A stretch of 6,965 nucleotides of DNA, from NCBI GenBank assembly GCA_015661035.1, contig JACVJA010000073.1, positions 1-6,965 on the forward strand. Reading direction: 5' to 3'. Positions 1-5,554 of this stretch are shown here, piece after piece; position 1 is the stretch's first letter; every line of letters starts with the position of its first letter. Origin of the DNA: Candidatus Calidifonticultor daggyaiensis. Its GTDB lineage: Bacteria > Actinomycetota > Humimicrobiia > Humimicrobiales > Humimicrobiaceae. Position numbers and translations under genes: made by a program. The notes beneath the pieces were generated by a model, which was not told where the DNA came from, searched no databases, and saw only the letters and a list, made by a program, of their open reading frames with translations.

Positions 1-44
1 TGCTCCCAAAGCAGGCGCGCTAAACCAAACTACGCCACACCCCG
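1..44 (-). tRNA. tRNA-Pro (anticodon TGG), partial
   Basis: The reverse complement reads as the first 44 bases of a tRNA. It shows acceptor strand CGGGGTG, then TG, a D-stem GCGT paired with GCGC around a TTTGG-containing D-loop, and anticodon stem CCTGC with loop TTTGGGA. Loop positions 34-36 are TGG, so it decodes proline codons. The 3' half (rest of the anticodon stem, variable loop, T-arm, acceptor 3' strand) lies beyond the left edge. The G+C content is far above the surrounding DNA, as expected for a structural RNA in an AT-rich genome. It is transcribed in the same direction as rdgB, 288 nt downstream of that gene's stop. I could not pick a convincing promoter in front of it. Confidence 0.93.
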
Positions 45-90
45 ATTAAACTGACAAAAATTAAAAACAAAAACTTAAAAAATAAAAAAT

Positions 91-169
91 AAGCCTATAT
101 AAAGCCTATATTAATCCTCTATAATATAAACCATTAATCCTATATATAACCTTATATAAACCTTAAATT
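91..169. repeat. Degenerate ~11-bp tandem repeat, consensus near AAKCCTATATA
   Basis: Seven consecutive units of 11 or 12 bp can be laid out: AAGCCTATATA (91-101), AAGCCTATATT (102-112), AATCCTCTATA (113-123), a divergent unit containing AAACCATT (124-135), AATCCTATATAT (136-147), AACCTTATATA (148-158) and AACCTTAAATT (159-169). The CC pairs mostly recur every 11 bp, close to one helical turn. The array lies in the noncoding stretch upstream of tRNA-Pro and downstream of rdgB. Beyond it, the rest of 45-332 is A/T-rich with stops in all frames, and I see no gene there. The function is unknown; bent DNA or a remnant of slippage are both possible. Confidence 0.55.
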
Positions 170-228
170 AAAATAAAATATTTAAGGCTATTTAAAATAC
201 CTAAAATAATAAAACAAAATAAAATAAT

Positions 229-264
229 AAAGTAAAATATTTTTTATTAAGAAAAAATCACTTT
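229..264 (-). terminator. Possible AT-rich terminator hairpin downstream of rdgB
   Basis: An imperfect inverted repeat pairs AAAGT plus ATTTTTTAT on one side with AAAAAAT plus ACTTT on the other, around a TAAG loop. On the minus strand it is followed by a long T-rich stretch (below 229), and it starts about 68 nt after the rdgB stop. The stem is almost entirely A-T and has internal mismatches, so it would be weak. In DNA this AT-rich, similar structures arise by chance. Confidence 0.25.
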
Positions 265-332
265 AGCATTGTGTATATTACCATAAATCTTTAAATTTTC
301 AATAATTTATAGTTACAAAACTAAGCCTAAAG

Positions 333-950
333 CTAAGACTCTTCTTTTTTAAGATAAACTTTTAAAAAATCGTGCATTTTAACTAGAGCCTTTGCACGAT
401 GACTTATTTTATTTTTTTGCTCAACACTTAATTGAGCCATTGTTTTTAGTTTAAAATCATCAGGAATAAAAATTGGATCATACCCGAAACCCCCTGTTCC
501 CAACTCTTGAAATCCAACAACTCCTTTGCAAATTCCTGTTGTAATATTAATAATTTGCTTTAGTGGATGGTATAAAACCATATAGCAGACAAATTGAGCT
601 TTTCTTTCATCCAAATTATTATAACCACTTAATTCATTTAAAAGTTTTTTCCTATTTTCTTCATCCGAGGCATCGCTACCTGCATAAACTGAAGATATAA
701 CACCAGGTGCACCACCCAAAACAAAAACCTCAAGTCCAGAATCATCAGCTAAAGCCAGCTTATTTGTAAATTGTGATATGGTTTTAGCTTTTATTGTTGC
801 ATTTTCTAGAAAACTTTCAGTACTTTCTTTAACATCTGGAAAATTATCAAAGTCTTTAAAAGTTAAAAATCTTAAATTTTTTAGATCTTTAAAGTAATCT
901 AAAATTTCAATAATTTTACCTTCATTTTTTGTAGCAAGTACAATTTCCAT
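333..950 (-). CDS. rdgB: Non-canonical purine NTP pyrophosphatase (RdgB/HAM1 family)
   Basis: This 205-residue cytosolic enzyme is predicted to hydrolyse dITP, dXTP/XTP and ITP to the monophosphate plus pyrophosphate, keeping deaminated purines out of DNA and RNA. Family landmarks appear in order: the N-terminal nucleotide-binding LATKNEGK (residues 5-12), SFLENATIKA (46-55), the catalytic ADDSGLE (68-74), GGAPG (79-83), GGFGYDPIF (153-161) and SHRAKAL (183-189). Length matches the family (E. coli RdgB is 197 residues). The ATG lies 12 nt after the rph stop. No good ribosome-binding site sits at the usual distance (an AGGG is about 15 nt away), so translation may be coupled to rph. One oddity is that the motif usually reading GAPGxxSARYAG reads GAPGVISSVYAG, with Val88 in place of the common Arg. 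The family assignment is firm. Confidence 0.96.
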   Translation of the reverse strand: MEIVLATKNEGKIIEILDYFKDLKNLRFLTFKDFDNFPDVKESTESFLENATIKAKTISQFTNKLALADDSGLEVFVLGGAPGVISSVYAGSDASDEENRKKLLNELSGYNNLDERKAQFVCYMVLYHPLKQIINITTGICKGVVGFQELGTGGFGYDPIFIPDDFKLKTMAQLSVEQKNKISHRAKALVKMHDFLKVYLKKEES

Positions 951-962
951 GGTTATAATTAA

Positions 963-1694
963 TTACCCTAAAATTATTTTTTTTTCAAGTTCAATAATTT
1001 CCCATAAAGATTTAACAGATAAATCAAGCATTTTTTCAAATTGTTCTCTTGAAAACGTAGACCCCTCTGCACTAGATTGTATTTCAATAAAGTTACCACT
1101 AGAATCCATTACAACATTCATATCAACCTGTGCTGCGCTATCCTCATAAAAACACAAGTCAACCATAATCTCATTTTCTACAATACCAACACTAATTGCA
1201 GAAAGGAAATTATTAATTGGCATTTCCTCAATAATTTTCTTATCTACTAAATTTCTTAAACAATCATATAAAGCAATGAAACTCCCATTAATTGAAGCTG
1301 TTCTTGTTCCACCATCTGCCTCAATTACATCACAATCTATCCAAATAGTTCGTTCACCAATTTTTGTCAAATCTACTACAGCTCGTAAAGATCTGCCTAT
1401 TAGCCTTTGTATTTCATGGAATCTTCCGCTAATTCTACCTGTAATTTGTGGTCTTAATATCCTTTGGGGTGCAGATCTTGGCAACATGTCATATTCTGCT
1501 GTAATCCAGCCTTGACCTTTACCTTTTAAAAATGGAGGAACTTTATCTTCAATAGATGCAGTACAAATAACTCTAGTATTTCCCATTTCGATAAATACTG
1601 AGCCTTCAGCATGAGAAATATATTTTCTGGTTATTTTAATTGACCTAATTTGATTTGTTCTTCTGCCATCAACTCTTAATTTAGTAGAATTCAT
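963..1694 (-). CDS. rph: Ribonuclease PH
   Basis: RNase PH is a phosphate-dependent 3'-to-5' exoribonuclease that trims tRNA precursor 3' ends, working as a ring-shaped hexamer in the cytosol. The 243-residue product is full length (E. coli type about 238). It starts with the typical [11 protein letters not shown] (7-17), followed by [13 protein letters not shown] (62-74), [16 protein letters not shown] (90-105) and [17 protein letters not shown] (119-135). Arg91 and Arg131 align with the phosphate-binding arginines, and Asp179 and Asp185 in the [16 protein letters not shown] stretch with the metal site (family knowledge). The C-terminal [15 protein letters not shown] (209-223) is also characteristic. 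The ATG is preceded by AGG at 5 nt and AAAGG at 9 nt. It sits 61 nt after murI and 12 nt before rdgB, in the same cluster. Confidence 0.97.
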   Translation of the reverse strand: MNSTKLRVDGRRTNQIRSIKITRKYISHAEGSVFIEMGNTRVICTASIEDKVPPFLKGKGQGWITAEYDMLPRSAPQRILRPQITGRISGRFHEIQRLIGRSLRAVVDLTKIGERTIWIDCDVIEADGGTRTASINGSFIALYDCLRNLVDKKIIEEMPINNFLSAISVGIVENEIMVDLCFYEDSAAQVDMNVVMDSSGNFIEIQSSAEGSTFSREQFEKMLDLSVKSLWEIIELEKKIILG

Positions 1695-1735
1695 AAAAGC
1701 CTGCCTTTTCTAGTAAAATTAAATCATTAATCAAA

Positions 1736-1753
1736 AATTATCTAAATTATCTA
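1736..1753. repeat. 9-bp perfect tandem duplication in the murI-rph gap
   Basis: AATTATCTA occurs twice head to tail (1736-1744 and 1745-1753), ending 2 nt from the murI stop codon. It lies in the 61-nt spacer between murI and rph, well away from the rph ribosome-binding site. It is probably a simple slippage product. Confidence 0.6.
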
Positions 1754-1755
1754 CT

Positions 1756-2715
1756 CTAATAATTATTTGCTCCACCAATAGTATCTAAATTAACCTTTTC
1801 AACTTTTTCAATTTCATACCCTAAGAAAAATTTACCAATCTCTAAAAATTTACAGTTGCTGCCTGTTTCAAAAAAAACTTTTTTTGGTTTATCTAAAGAA
1901 TTATTAAGTAAGCTATTATTTTGAAGAATAAGCCTTACTTGTTTTGCAGTTTCATATGCAGAATTGACAAGATTAATTGCTAATGATTTTTCTAATTTTA
2001 AAAAACTAAAATTGCAACAATTATTTATTTCTTCTTCAATTAATGGAAAATGAGTACAGCCTAATATTAAAACATCAATATTTTTAGATATTAGTGGAAA
2101 AATAAATTTTAATATTAAATTTCTTAGTTTATTTTCATCAAAATTTAAATTTCCAGTTCCATTAAATTTTCCTTTTTCAATATAATCTACAAGCTCAGAG
2201 GCAGGCTCTGAATAAACATCTACACTACTCTCAATTTTTTTTATAGCAATTTCATAAGCCTTACTTGCTATTGTTGAATTAGTTGCTATTACCCCAATTC
2301 TTTTTACTTTTGTTAGACTTACAGCAGCTCTTGCACCAGGCTCTATTACTCCTACAATAGGTATATTAAAAAATTTTTTTAAATCAGCCAAAGCTGCTGC
2401 AGAGGCTGTATTACAAGCAACAACCAAAAGTTTTATGTTTTTAGAAATTAAAAAGTTTGTTATTTGAAAAGAAAAACTTTTGACATCTTCAAGGCTTTTT
2501 GTACCAAATGGAAATCTTTTTGTATCGCCAAAGTAAATAAAATTCTCATTTGGTAAAAGTTTTTCAATCTCTCTTAATACGGTAAGACCACCAACTCCTG
2601 AATCAAAAATACCTACAGGTCTTTTACGATCAATAACATCGTCCTTATTATGATATTTATTATGATATTTATTATTATAATCATTATTATAATTATTATT
2701 ATTATTTTCGTTCAT
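1756..2715 (-). CDS. murI: Glutamate racemase with an Asn/Tyr-rich N-terminal extension
   Basis: MurI interconverts L- and D-glutamate in the cytosol, providing D-Glu for peptidoglycan. The racemase core is intact (numbering from this ATG): GIFDSGVGG with catalytic-site Asp38 (35-43), YFGDTKRFPFG (61-71), VVACNTASA with Cys101, GVIEPGARA (122-130), and ILGCTHFPL with Cys220 and His222. A TTG lies directly upstream at 2716-2718, but AGG at 2723-2725 gives a 7-nt spacer to this ATG and only 4 nt to the TTG, so the ATG (319 residues) is preferred. Most family members begin almost at the RPVGIFDSG motif. Here about 31 residues precede it, low in complexity and rich in Asn, Tyr, Lys and His, encoded by a 12-bp repeat. 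No later ATG, GTG or TTG before the core was seen. The start lies 12 nt after the hydrolase stop, suggesting co-transcription. Confidence 0.95.
   Translation of the reverse strand: MNENNNNNYNNDYNNKYHNKYHNKDDVIDRKRPVGIFDSGVGGLTVLREIEKLLPNENFIYFGDTKRFPFGTKSLEDVKSFSFQITNFLISKNIKLLVVACNTASAAALADLKKFFNIPIVGVIEPGARAAVSLTKVKRIGVIATNSTIASKAYEIAIKKIESSVDVYSEPASELVDYIEKGKFNGTGNLNFDENKLRNLILKFIFPLISKNIDVLILGCTHFPLIEEEINNCCNFSFLKLEKSLAINLVNSAYETAKQVRLILQNNSLLNNSLDKPKKVFFETGSNCKFLEIGKFFLGYEIEKVEKVNLDTIGGANNY
2645..2704. repeat. 12-bp in-frame tandem repeat at the 5' end of murI
   Basis: Five units of 12 bp can be read on the plus strand: TTATTATGATAT (2645), the identical TTATTATGATAT (2657), TTATTATTATAA (2669), TCATTATTATAA (2681) and TTATTATTATTA (2693). 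On the coding strand these give tetrapeptides, from the N-terminus an Asn run then YNND, YNNK, YHNK, YHNK. Because the unit is four codons, changes in copy number would keep murI in frame and only lengthen or shorten the tail. The two identical units at the core-proximal end look like the most recent duplication. Confidence 0.8.
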
Positions 2716-2727
2716 CAAATTACCTAA

Positions 2728-3906
2728 TTAAAATTCCTTTAAAAAATTTTTAATTTTTTCATTAAAAACCTCCGGACTTTCTTCCATTGGCAAATGCCCT
2801 GAATTAGATATAATTTGCAATTGTGAATTTTTAATTAATTTCTTAAATTTATATGCATTCTCTATAGATATCCAGTTATCATACTCTCCCCACACAACTA
2901 AAACAGGGACCTTAATATTTTTTAAAACAGTAACAATATCATAATTTAAATTACTTTTGCTAACTTGTGACTTTATAACTAAATTATAAACTTTATTAGT
3001 ATTCTTTATTTTAAAGGGCATAAGATAAAGACTTATCCAATCACTATCAATTTTACTTTTGTCATAATATGCAGAAGTTAGTATATCTTTAAATCTATGT
3101 TGGTTTAAAAAAATATTATAATATAAAATATCTACAATTGATTGATTAATAAGCTTATTTAAGAAAAGATTTAAAAAACTTTGTTTTTTATTGCCAATAT
3201 TTTGCTTATTTTCATTATCAGTGTTTGAAAAGTTTTCAAGTCCTGAGCTATCTATTAAAATAATTTTTTTTATAATCTCTGGGTTTGTTTTAACCAACAA
3301 ATCATAAGTCATTACTGCAATTCTACCACCCATTGAATGGCCAACTAATATAACCTCTTTTAGATTTTTTTGTAAAATAAAATCTTTTATTATTTTAGCT
3401 TGTGAAAAGTGAGAATAATCTGAATTTAAAATCCTTTCAGAATAGCCAAATCCCTTTAAATCAATAGCATAAACATCATAGCCTAAAACTGCAAGATAAT
3501 CTATATTAAACCTATAAGAAAAAGTACCTCCTCCAAACCCATGAATTAATATTATACTTTTAGAACCATTTACAGCATTATCGCTTTTAGTAGCTTTACT
3601 TTTCTTTGCTATATTTGCTATATAATGAATTTTGACATTATCAATTGTAATATATTTACCAACAATATTATTATTAACACCATTATTTAAATTTTTAATA
3701 GTATTAGAATTATTATAAAAACTATTAACGTTATTCATAATAATATTTTCTTTATTAAATTCTAATGAAACAGTTGTAAAATTTTTTATCTGATTATAAG
3801 CATAAATCCAATAAAATAAGTATGCTAAAATAGAAGAGAAAAGTATTGATAAAATAACTATTAAGGAAATAATTTTTTTATTTAATTTTTTACTATTTTT
3901 AATCAT
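2728..3906 (-). CDS. Membrane-anchored alpha/beta-hydrolase, substrate unknown
   Basis: This 392-residue protein carries a lysine-rich N-terminus and one hydrophobic segment (about 13-35), suggesting an inner-membrane anchor with the catalytic domain outside the cytoplasm. An Asn-rich linker follows (about 51-80). The hydrolase fold then shows the oxyanion-loop HGFGGG (122-127), YAIDLKGFGYSE (146-157), the nucleophile elbow GHSMGG with Ser191, a long lid-like insert (about 225-320), the acid in VVWGEYDNW (Asp343), and SGHLPMEESPE with His371. The Ser-Asp-His triad is therefore complete. Such sequences include esterases, lipases, C-C hydrolases and haloperoxidase-like enzymes, and the sequence does not decide among them. 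It is the first gene of the cluster with murI, 12 nt away. No clear ribosome-binding site precedes the ATG, but the next Met (57) would remove the anchor, so the start is kept. Confidence 0.85.
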   Translation of the reverse strand: MIKNSKKLNKKIISLIVILSILFSSILAYLFYWIYAYNQIKNFTTVSLEFNKENIIMNNVNSFYNNSNTIKNLNNGVNNNIVGKYITIDNVKIHYIANIAKKSKATKSDNAVNGSKSIILIHGFGGGTFSYRFNIDYLAVLGYDVYAIDLKGFGYSERILNSDYSHFSQAKIIKDFILQKNLKEVILVGHSMGGRIAVMTYDLLVKTNPEIIKKIILIDSSGLENFSNTDNENKQNIGNKKQSFLNLFLNKLINQSIVDILYYNIFLNQHRFKDILTSAYYDKSKIDSDWISLYLMPFKIKNTNKVYNLVIKSQVSKSNLNYDIVTVLKNIKVPVLVVWGEYDNWISIENAYKFKKLIKNSQLQIISNSGHLPMEESPEVFNEKIKNFLKEF

Positions 3907-3952
3907 ATAATTTTAATTTAGTTTGAAATCAGAGAACACAAATTAAGTGGAT

Positions 3953-4004
3953 GTTTAAAAATTCACTTAAAAAAGTGTTTTTTATATTAAAAGTGTTTTA
4001 ATAT
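3953..4004 (-). terminator. Candidate weak hairpins between the rhodanese gene and the hydrolase gene
   Basis: Two inverted repeats lie downstream of the rhodanese stop. One has stem CACTT/AAGTG with an AAAA loop (3964-3977), followed on the minus strand by AATTTTT. On the plus strand a TTTTTT run follows it. The other is a perfect 9-bp A/T-only stem, ATATTAAAA/TTTTAATAT with a GTG loop (3984-4004). They could end transcription of the rhodanese gene before the hydrolase cluster. Both are short or pure A-T, so the call is tentative. Confidence 0.3.
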
Positions 4005-4031
4005 TTAAATAAATCATTTAAATAACTTAGA

Positions 4032-4355
4032 TCAAATTTGTATAGGATAGCCTTTAGATACCCAGTCTGCATAACTTGGATTATAATTATAAACCGGTTT
4101 ATATCCAAGACTGATTAGTTTCTCTGCAACCAACCCACTTGCAGGACAATTCTCATCATTACTGTAAACTACAATAGGAATACCTTTTTTTAAAAAACTT
4201 TGAGCTTTATTTTCAACTTCTGAATTTAATAAAGATATTGCCTTTGGAATATGGCCTTTTTTATAATCTTCTGGATCTCTTGCATCAACAATAATCATCT
4301 CTTTATCTTCATCAAGCCAATCCTTTAAACTACTGGCATCAATATCAAAAACCAT
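4032..4355 (-). CDS. Small single-domain rhodanese-like protein lacking the usual catalytic Cys
   Basis: The 107-residue product is one rhodanese domain with no signal peptide, so probably cytosolic. Landmarks (from this ATG) are IIVDARDPEDYKKGHIPKA (21-39), the active-loop strand IVVY (61-64), the C-terminal helix AEKLISLGY (77-85), and a final YADWVSKGYPI (95-105) matching the usual G-x-x-x-W end. In active rhodaneses the residue right after VVY is the sulfur-carrying Cys. Here it is Ser65 (codon AGT), while Cys70 of NCPAS remains further along the loop. The enzyme may be inactive as a classical sulfurtransferase, use Cys70, or act as a binding domain. The computed start is a TTG at 4367, but that TTG overlaps a strong GGAGG, which places the ATG at 4355 at ideal spacing. 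It is divergent from the ATP-grasp-like gene. Confidence 0.88.
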   Translation of the reverse strand: MVFDIDASSLKDWLDEDKEMIIVDARDPEDYKKGHIPKAISLLNSEVENKAQSFLKKGIPIVVYSNDENCPASGLVAEKLISLGYKPVYNYNPSYADWVSKGYPIQI

Positions 4356-4360
4356 ATTAG

Positions 4361-4365
4361 CCTCC
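4361..4365 (-). promoter_or_regulatory. Ribosome-binding site deciding the rhodanese start
   Basis: On the minus strand GGAGG is followed by CTAAT and then ATG, a 5-nt spacer. It is the strongest Shine-Dalgarno match noticed in the window and overlaps the alternative TTG codon, which argues against that TTG being the start. Confidence 0.8.
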
Positions 4366-4450
4366 AATCTTTTAAAAAAATTTATTAATTTTTCAAATAT
4401 TAATATTTTAAAAATTATAATTTTAAAGTTTTTAAAAAATCTTATTAATT

Positions 4451-4479
4451 TTGCAGCAACACTGTTTAACTATTATAAT
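4451..4479 (+). promoter_or_regulatory. Candidate sigma70-type promoter for the ATP-grasp-like gene
   Basis: TTGCAG (4451-4456) and a perfect TATAAT (4474-4479) are 17 bp apart. The -35 box matches only its first three bases (TTG) of TTGACA. It would give a leader of about 95-100 nt before the ATG at 4583. TATAAT-like words are common in such AT-rich DNA, so support is moderate. Confidence 0.4.
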
Positions 4480-4480
4480 T

Positions 4481-4510
4481 ATTATAATTGTTTTAATCAG
4501 TTTTTAACAA
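4481..4510 (-). promoter_or_regulatory. Candidate divergent promoter for the rhodanese gene
   Basis: On the minus strand TTGTTA (4505-4510) and TATAAT (4481-4486) are separated by 18 bp. The -10 box lies 1 bp from the plus-strand -10 box, so both directions would share the same short duplex. The repeated ATTATAAT word reads as TATAAT on both strands, which makes direction assignment uncertain. Confidence 0.38.
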
Positions 4511-4582
4511 ATAATTCTTTGATTATATTTTATAAGTTTTTTACGTCTTTAAATTTTACAAATTAACTTAACTAAATTATAC

Positions 4583-5533
4583 ATGTATTTAGGAATAGAC
4601 TTTTTAATAAATAATTTTAATGAAATATTTGTTAGTGAAGTAAACATAGGATTACCCGGTGGAGCAAGAGAATATGACTTAGTCTATAAAGTTATTTTTA
4701 AAAAATCATCCGATGTATTTTCTAAAATAGAAAATTTATCACAAATAAAATTTAAAAAAGATTTTCAAAGTTATATTAGAGAGTTGCCATACTTTAAGGA
4801 AATAAAAAAATTAAAAATATGGATGGATGGCAAAGGCCCTGCTCCAAATATAAAAAAGGATTTTCCAAAATTCTTAAGGCTAGAAGATAAGTGGGTTCAA
4901 TATCAAATCCTAAAAGATAAATTTCCTGTAATCTATTCACAATTATATGATTTTACAAAATTAGAGAGTTATAAAAAATTTTTAAATGAATACAGTGGAT
5001 TTATTTTAAAAAGAAGGCTTGGCAGAGGTGGCCAAGGCTTTTTTGAGATAAAAAACTTGCAATATATGGAAAAGCTAAAAGAAAGCAGGATCCCTAAAAA
5101 CTTTTATATTGTTCAACCTTATATCAATAGCAGTATAAATGTTGGAGATAAAAAATACAAATACTCAATAAGAACAATTACATTTGCAGGAAATTTTATT
5201 TGCGCTTTTGCAAACCTAGCAGATAGATTAACTTCAAACCATGGAATAAGATTTTATATAAATCCGTCTGATTTGGATGAATTTAATATTAAAAATAAAA
5301 ACTTTAAAATTATAAAAATTGTTGAAAAAGCATGGGAAGGTAAAATTTTTTTTGGTAAAAAAATTCCTAAATACCTGTTCTATAATCTTTTTGAAGAGGA
5401 AATTGCTGATACAATTTTTAATATTCCTAAAAAAATTTATAATAAAATTATTGAAATTTCAGTTTTAATAAATAAATTCTACCAAGAAATAAATTACGAT
5501 TTACTACCAAAATGCTTTTTAGAAGAAAATTAA
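4583..5533 (+). CDS. ATP-grasp-like protein with permuted or truncated motif order, function unknown
   Basis: I do not recognise a named family for this 316-residue protein, but its segments resemble ATP-grasp ligases. Residues 4-27 (GIDFLI, then SEVNIGLPGG) look like the metal-binding end of an ATP-grasp fold, where Glu19 and Asn21 would form the E-x-N pair. That motif normally closes the domain. The usual earlier parts come afterwards: LRLEDKWVQYQIL (98-110), FILKRRLGRGGQGFFEI with Lys143 and a glycine loop (140-156), IVQPYI (176-181), and YSIRTITFAG with Arg197 (194-203). No second E-x-N motif is evident at the C-terminus (224-316). This fits a circularly permuted ATP-grasp, or a protein that lost its N-terminus. 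The ATG has no Shine-Dalgarno site. An in-frame stop lies 31 nt upstream (4550-4552), with no other ATG between. No signal peptide or membrane segment is evident. It is divergent from the rhodanese gene and convergent with the MscS gene. Confidence 0.72.
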   Translation: MYLGIDFLINNFNEIFVSEVNIGLPGGAREYDLVYKVIFKKSSDVFSKIENLSQIKFKKDFQSYIRELPYFKEIKKLKIWMDGKGPAPNIKKDFPKFLRLEDKWVQYQILKDKFPVIYSQLYDFTKLESYKKFLNEYSGFILKRRLGRGGQGFFEIKNLQYMEKLKESRIPKNFYIVQPYINSSINVGDKKYKYSIRTITFAGNFICAFANLADRLTSNHGIRFYINPSDLDEFNIKNKNFKIIKIVEKAWEGKIFFGKKIPKYLFYNLFEEEIADTIFNIPKKIYNKIIEISVLINKFYQEINYDLLPKCFLEEN

Positions 5534-5538
5534 GCATT
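5511..5538. terminator. Possible bidirectional terminator at the convergent gene ends
   Basis: AATGCTT (5511-5517) and AAGCATT (5532-5538) form a perfect 7-bp inverted repeat with a 14-nt loop that can partly pair (TTT with AAA). It spans the ATP-grasp-like stop codon and lies just beyond the MscS-family stop at 5555. T-tracts on either side are poor, so termination strength is uncertain. Confidence 0.3.
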
Positions 5539-5554
5539 CAATATTTTAGCAGAT

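Noticed and set aside
949..1149. 66-codon open frame on the plus strand
   Set aside because: It lies opposite the 3' end of rph, has no recognisable protein features, and its frame is a shadow of the well-supported minus-strand gene.
1276..1515. 79-codon open frame on the plus strand
   Set aside because: It is entirely antisense to the conserved middle of rph, with no ribosome-binding site or family motif.
4003..4025. Direct repeat ATTTAAATAA (4003-4012 and 4016-4025)
   Set aside because: Pure A/T words of this length arise easily at this base composition, and no gene or hairpin uses them.
4368..4582. Possible missing N-terminus or pseudogene remnant of the ATP-grasp-like gene
   Set aside because: The stretch is dense in stop codons, almost pure A/T, and shows no ATP-grasp-like peptides; a recent frameshift is not supported.
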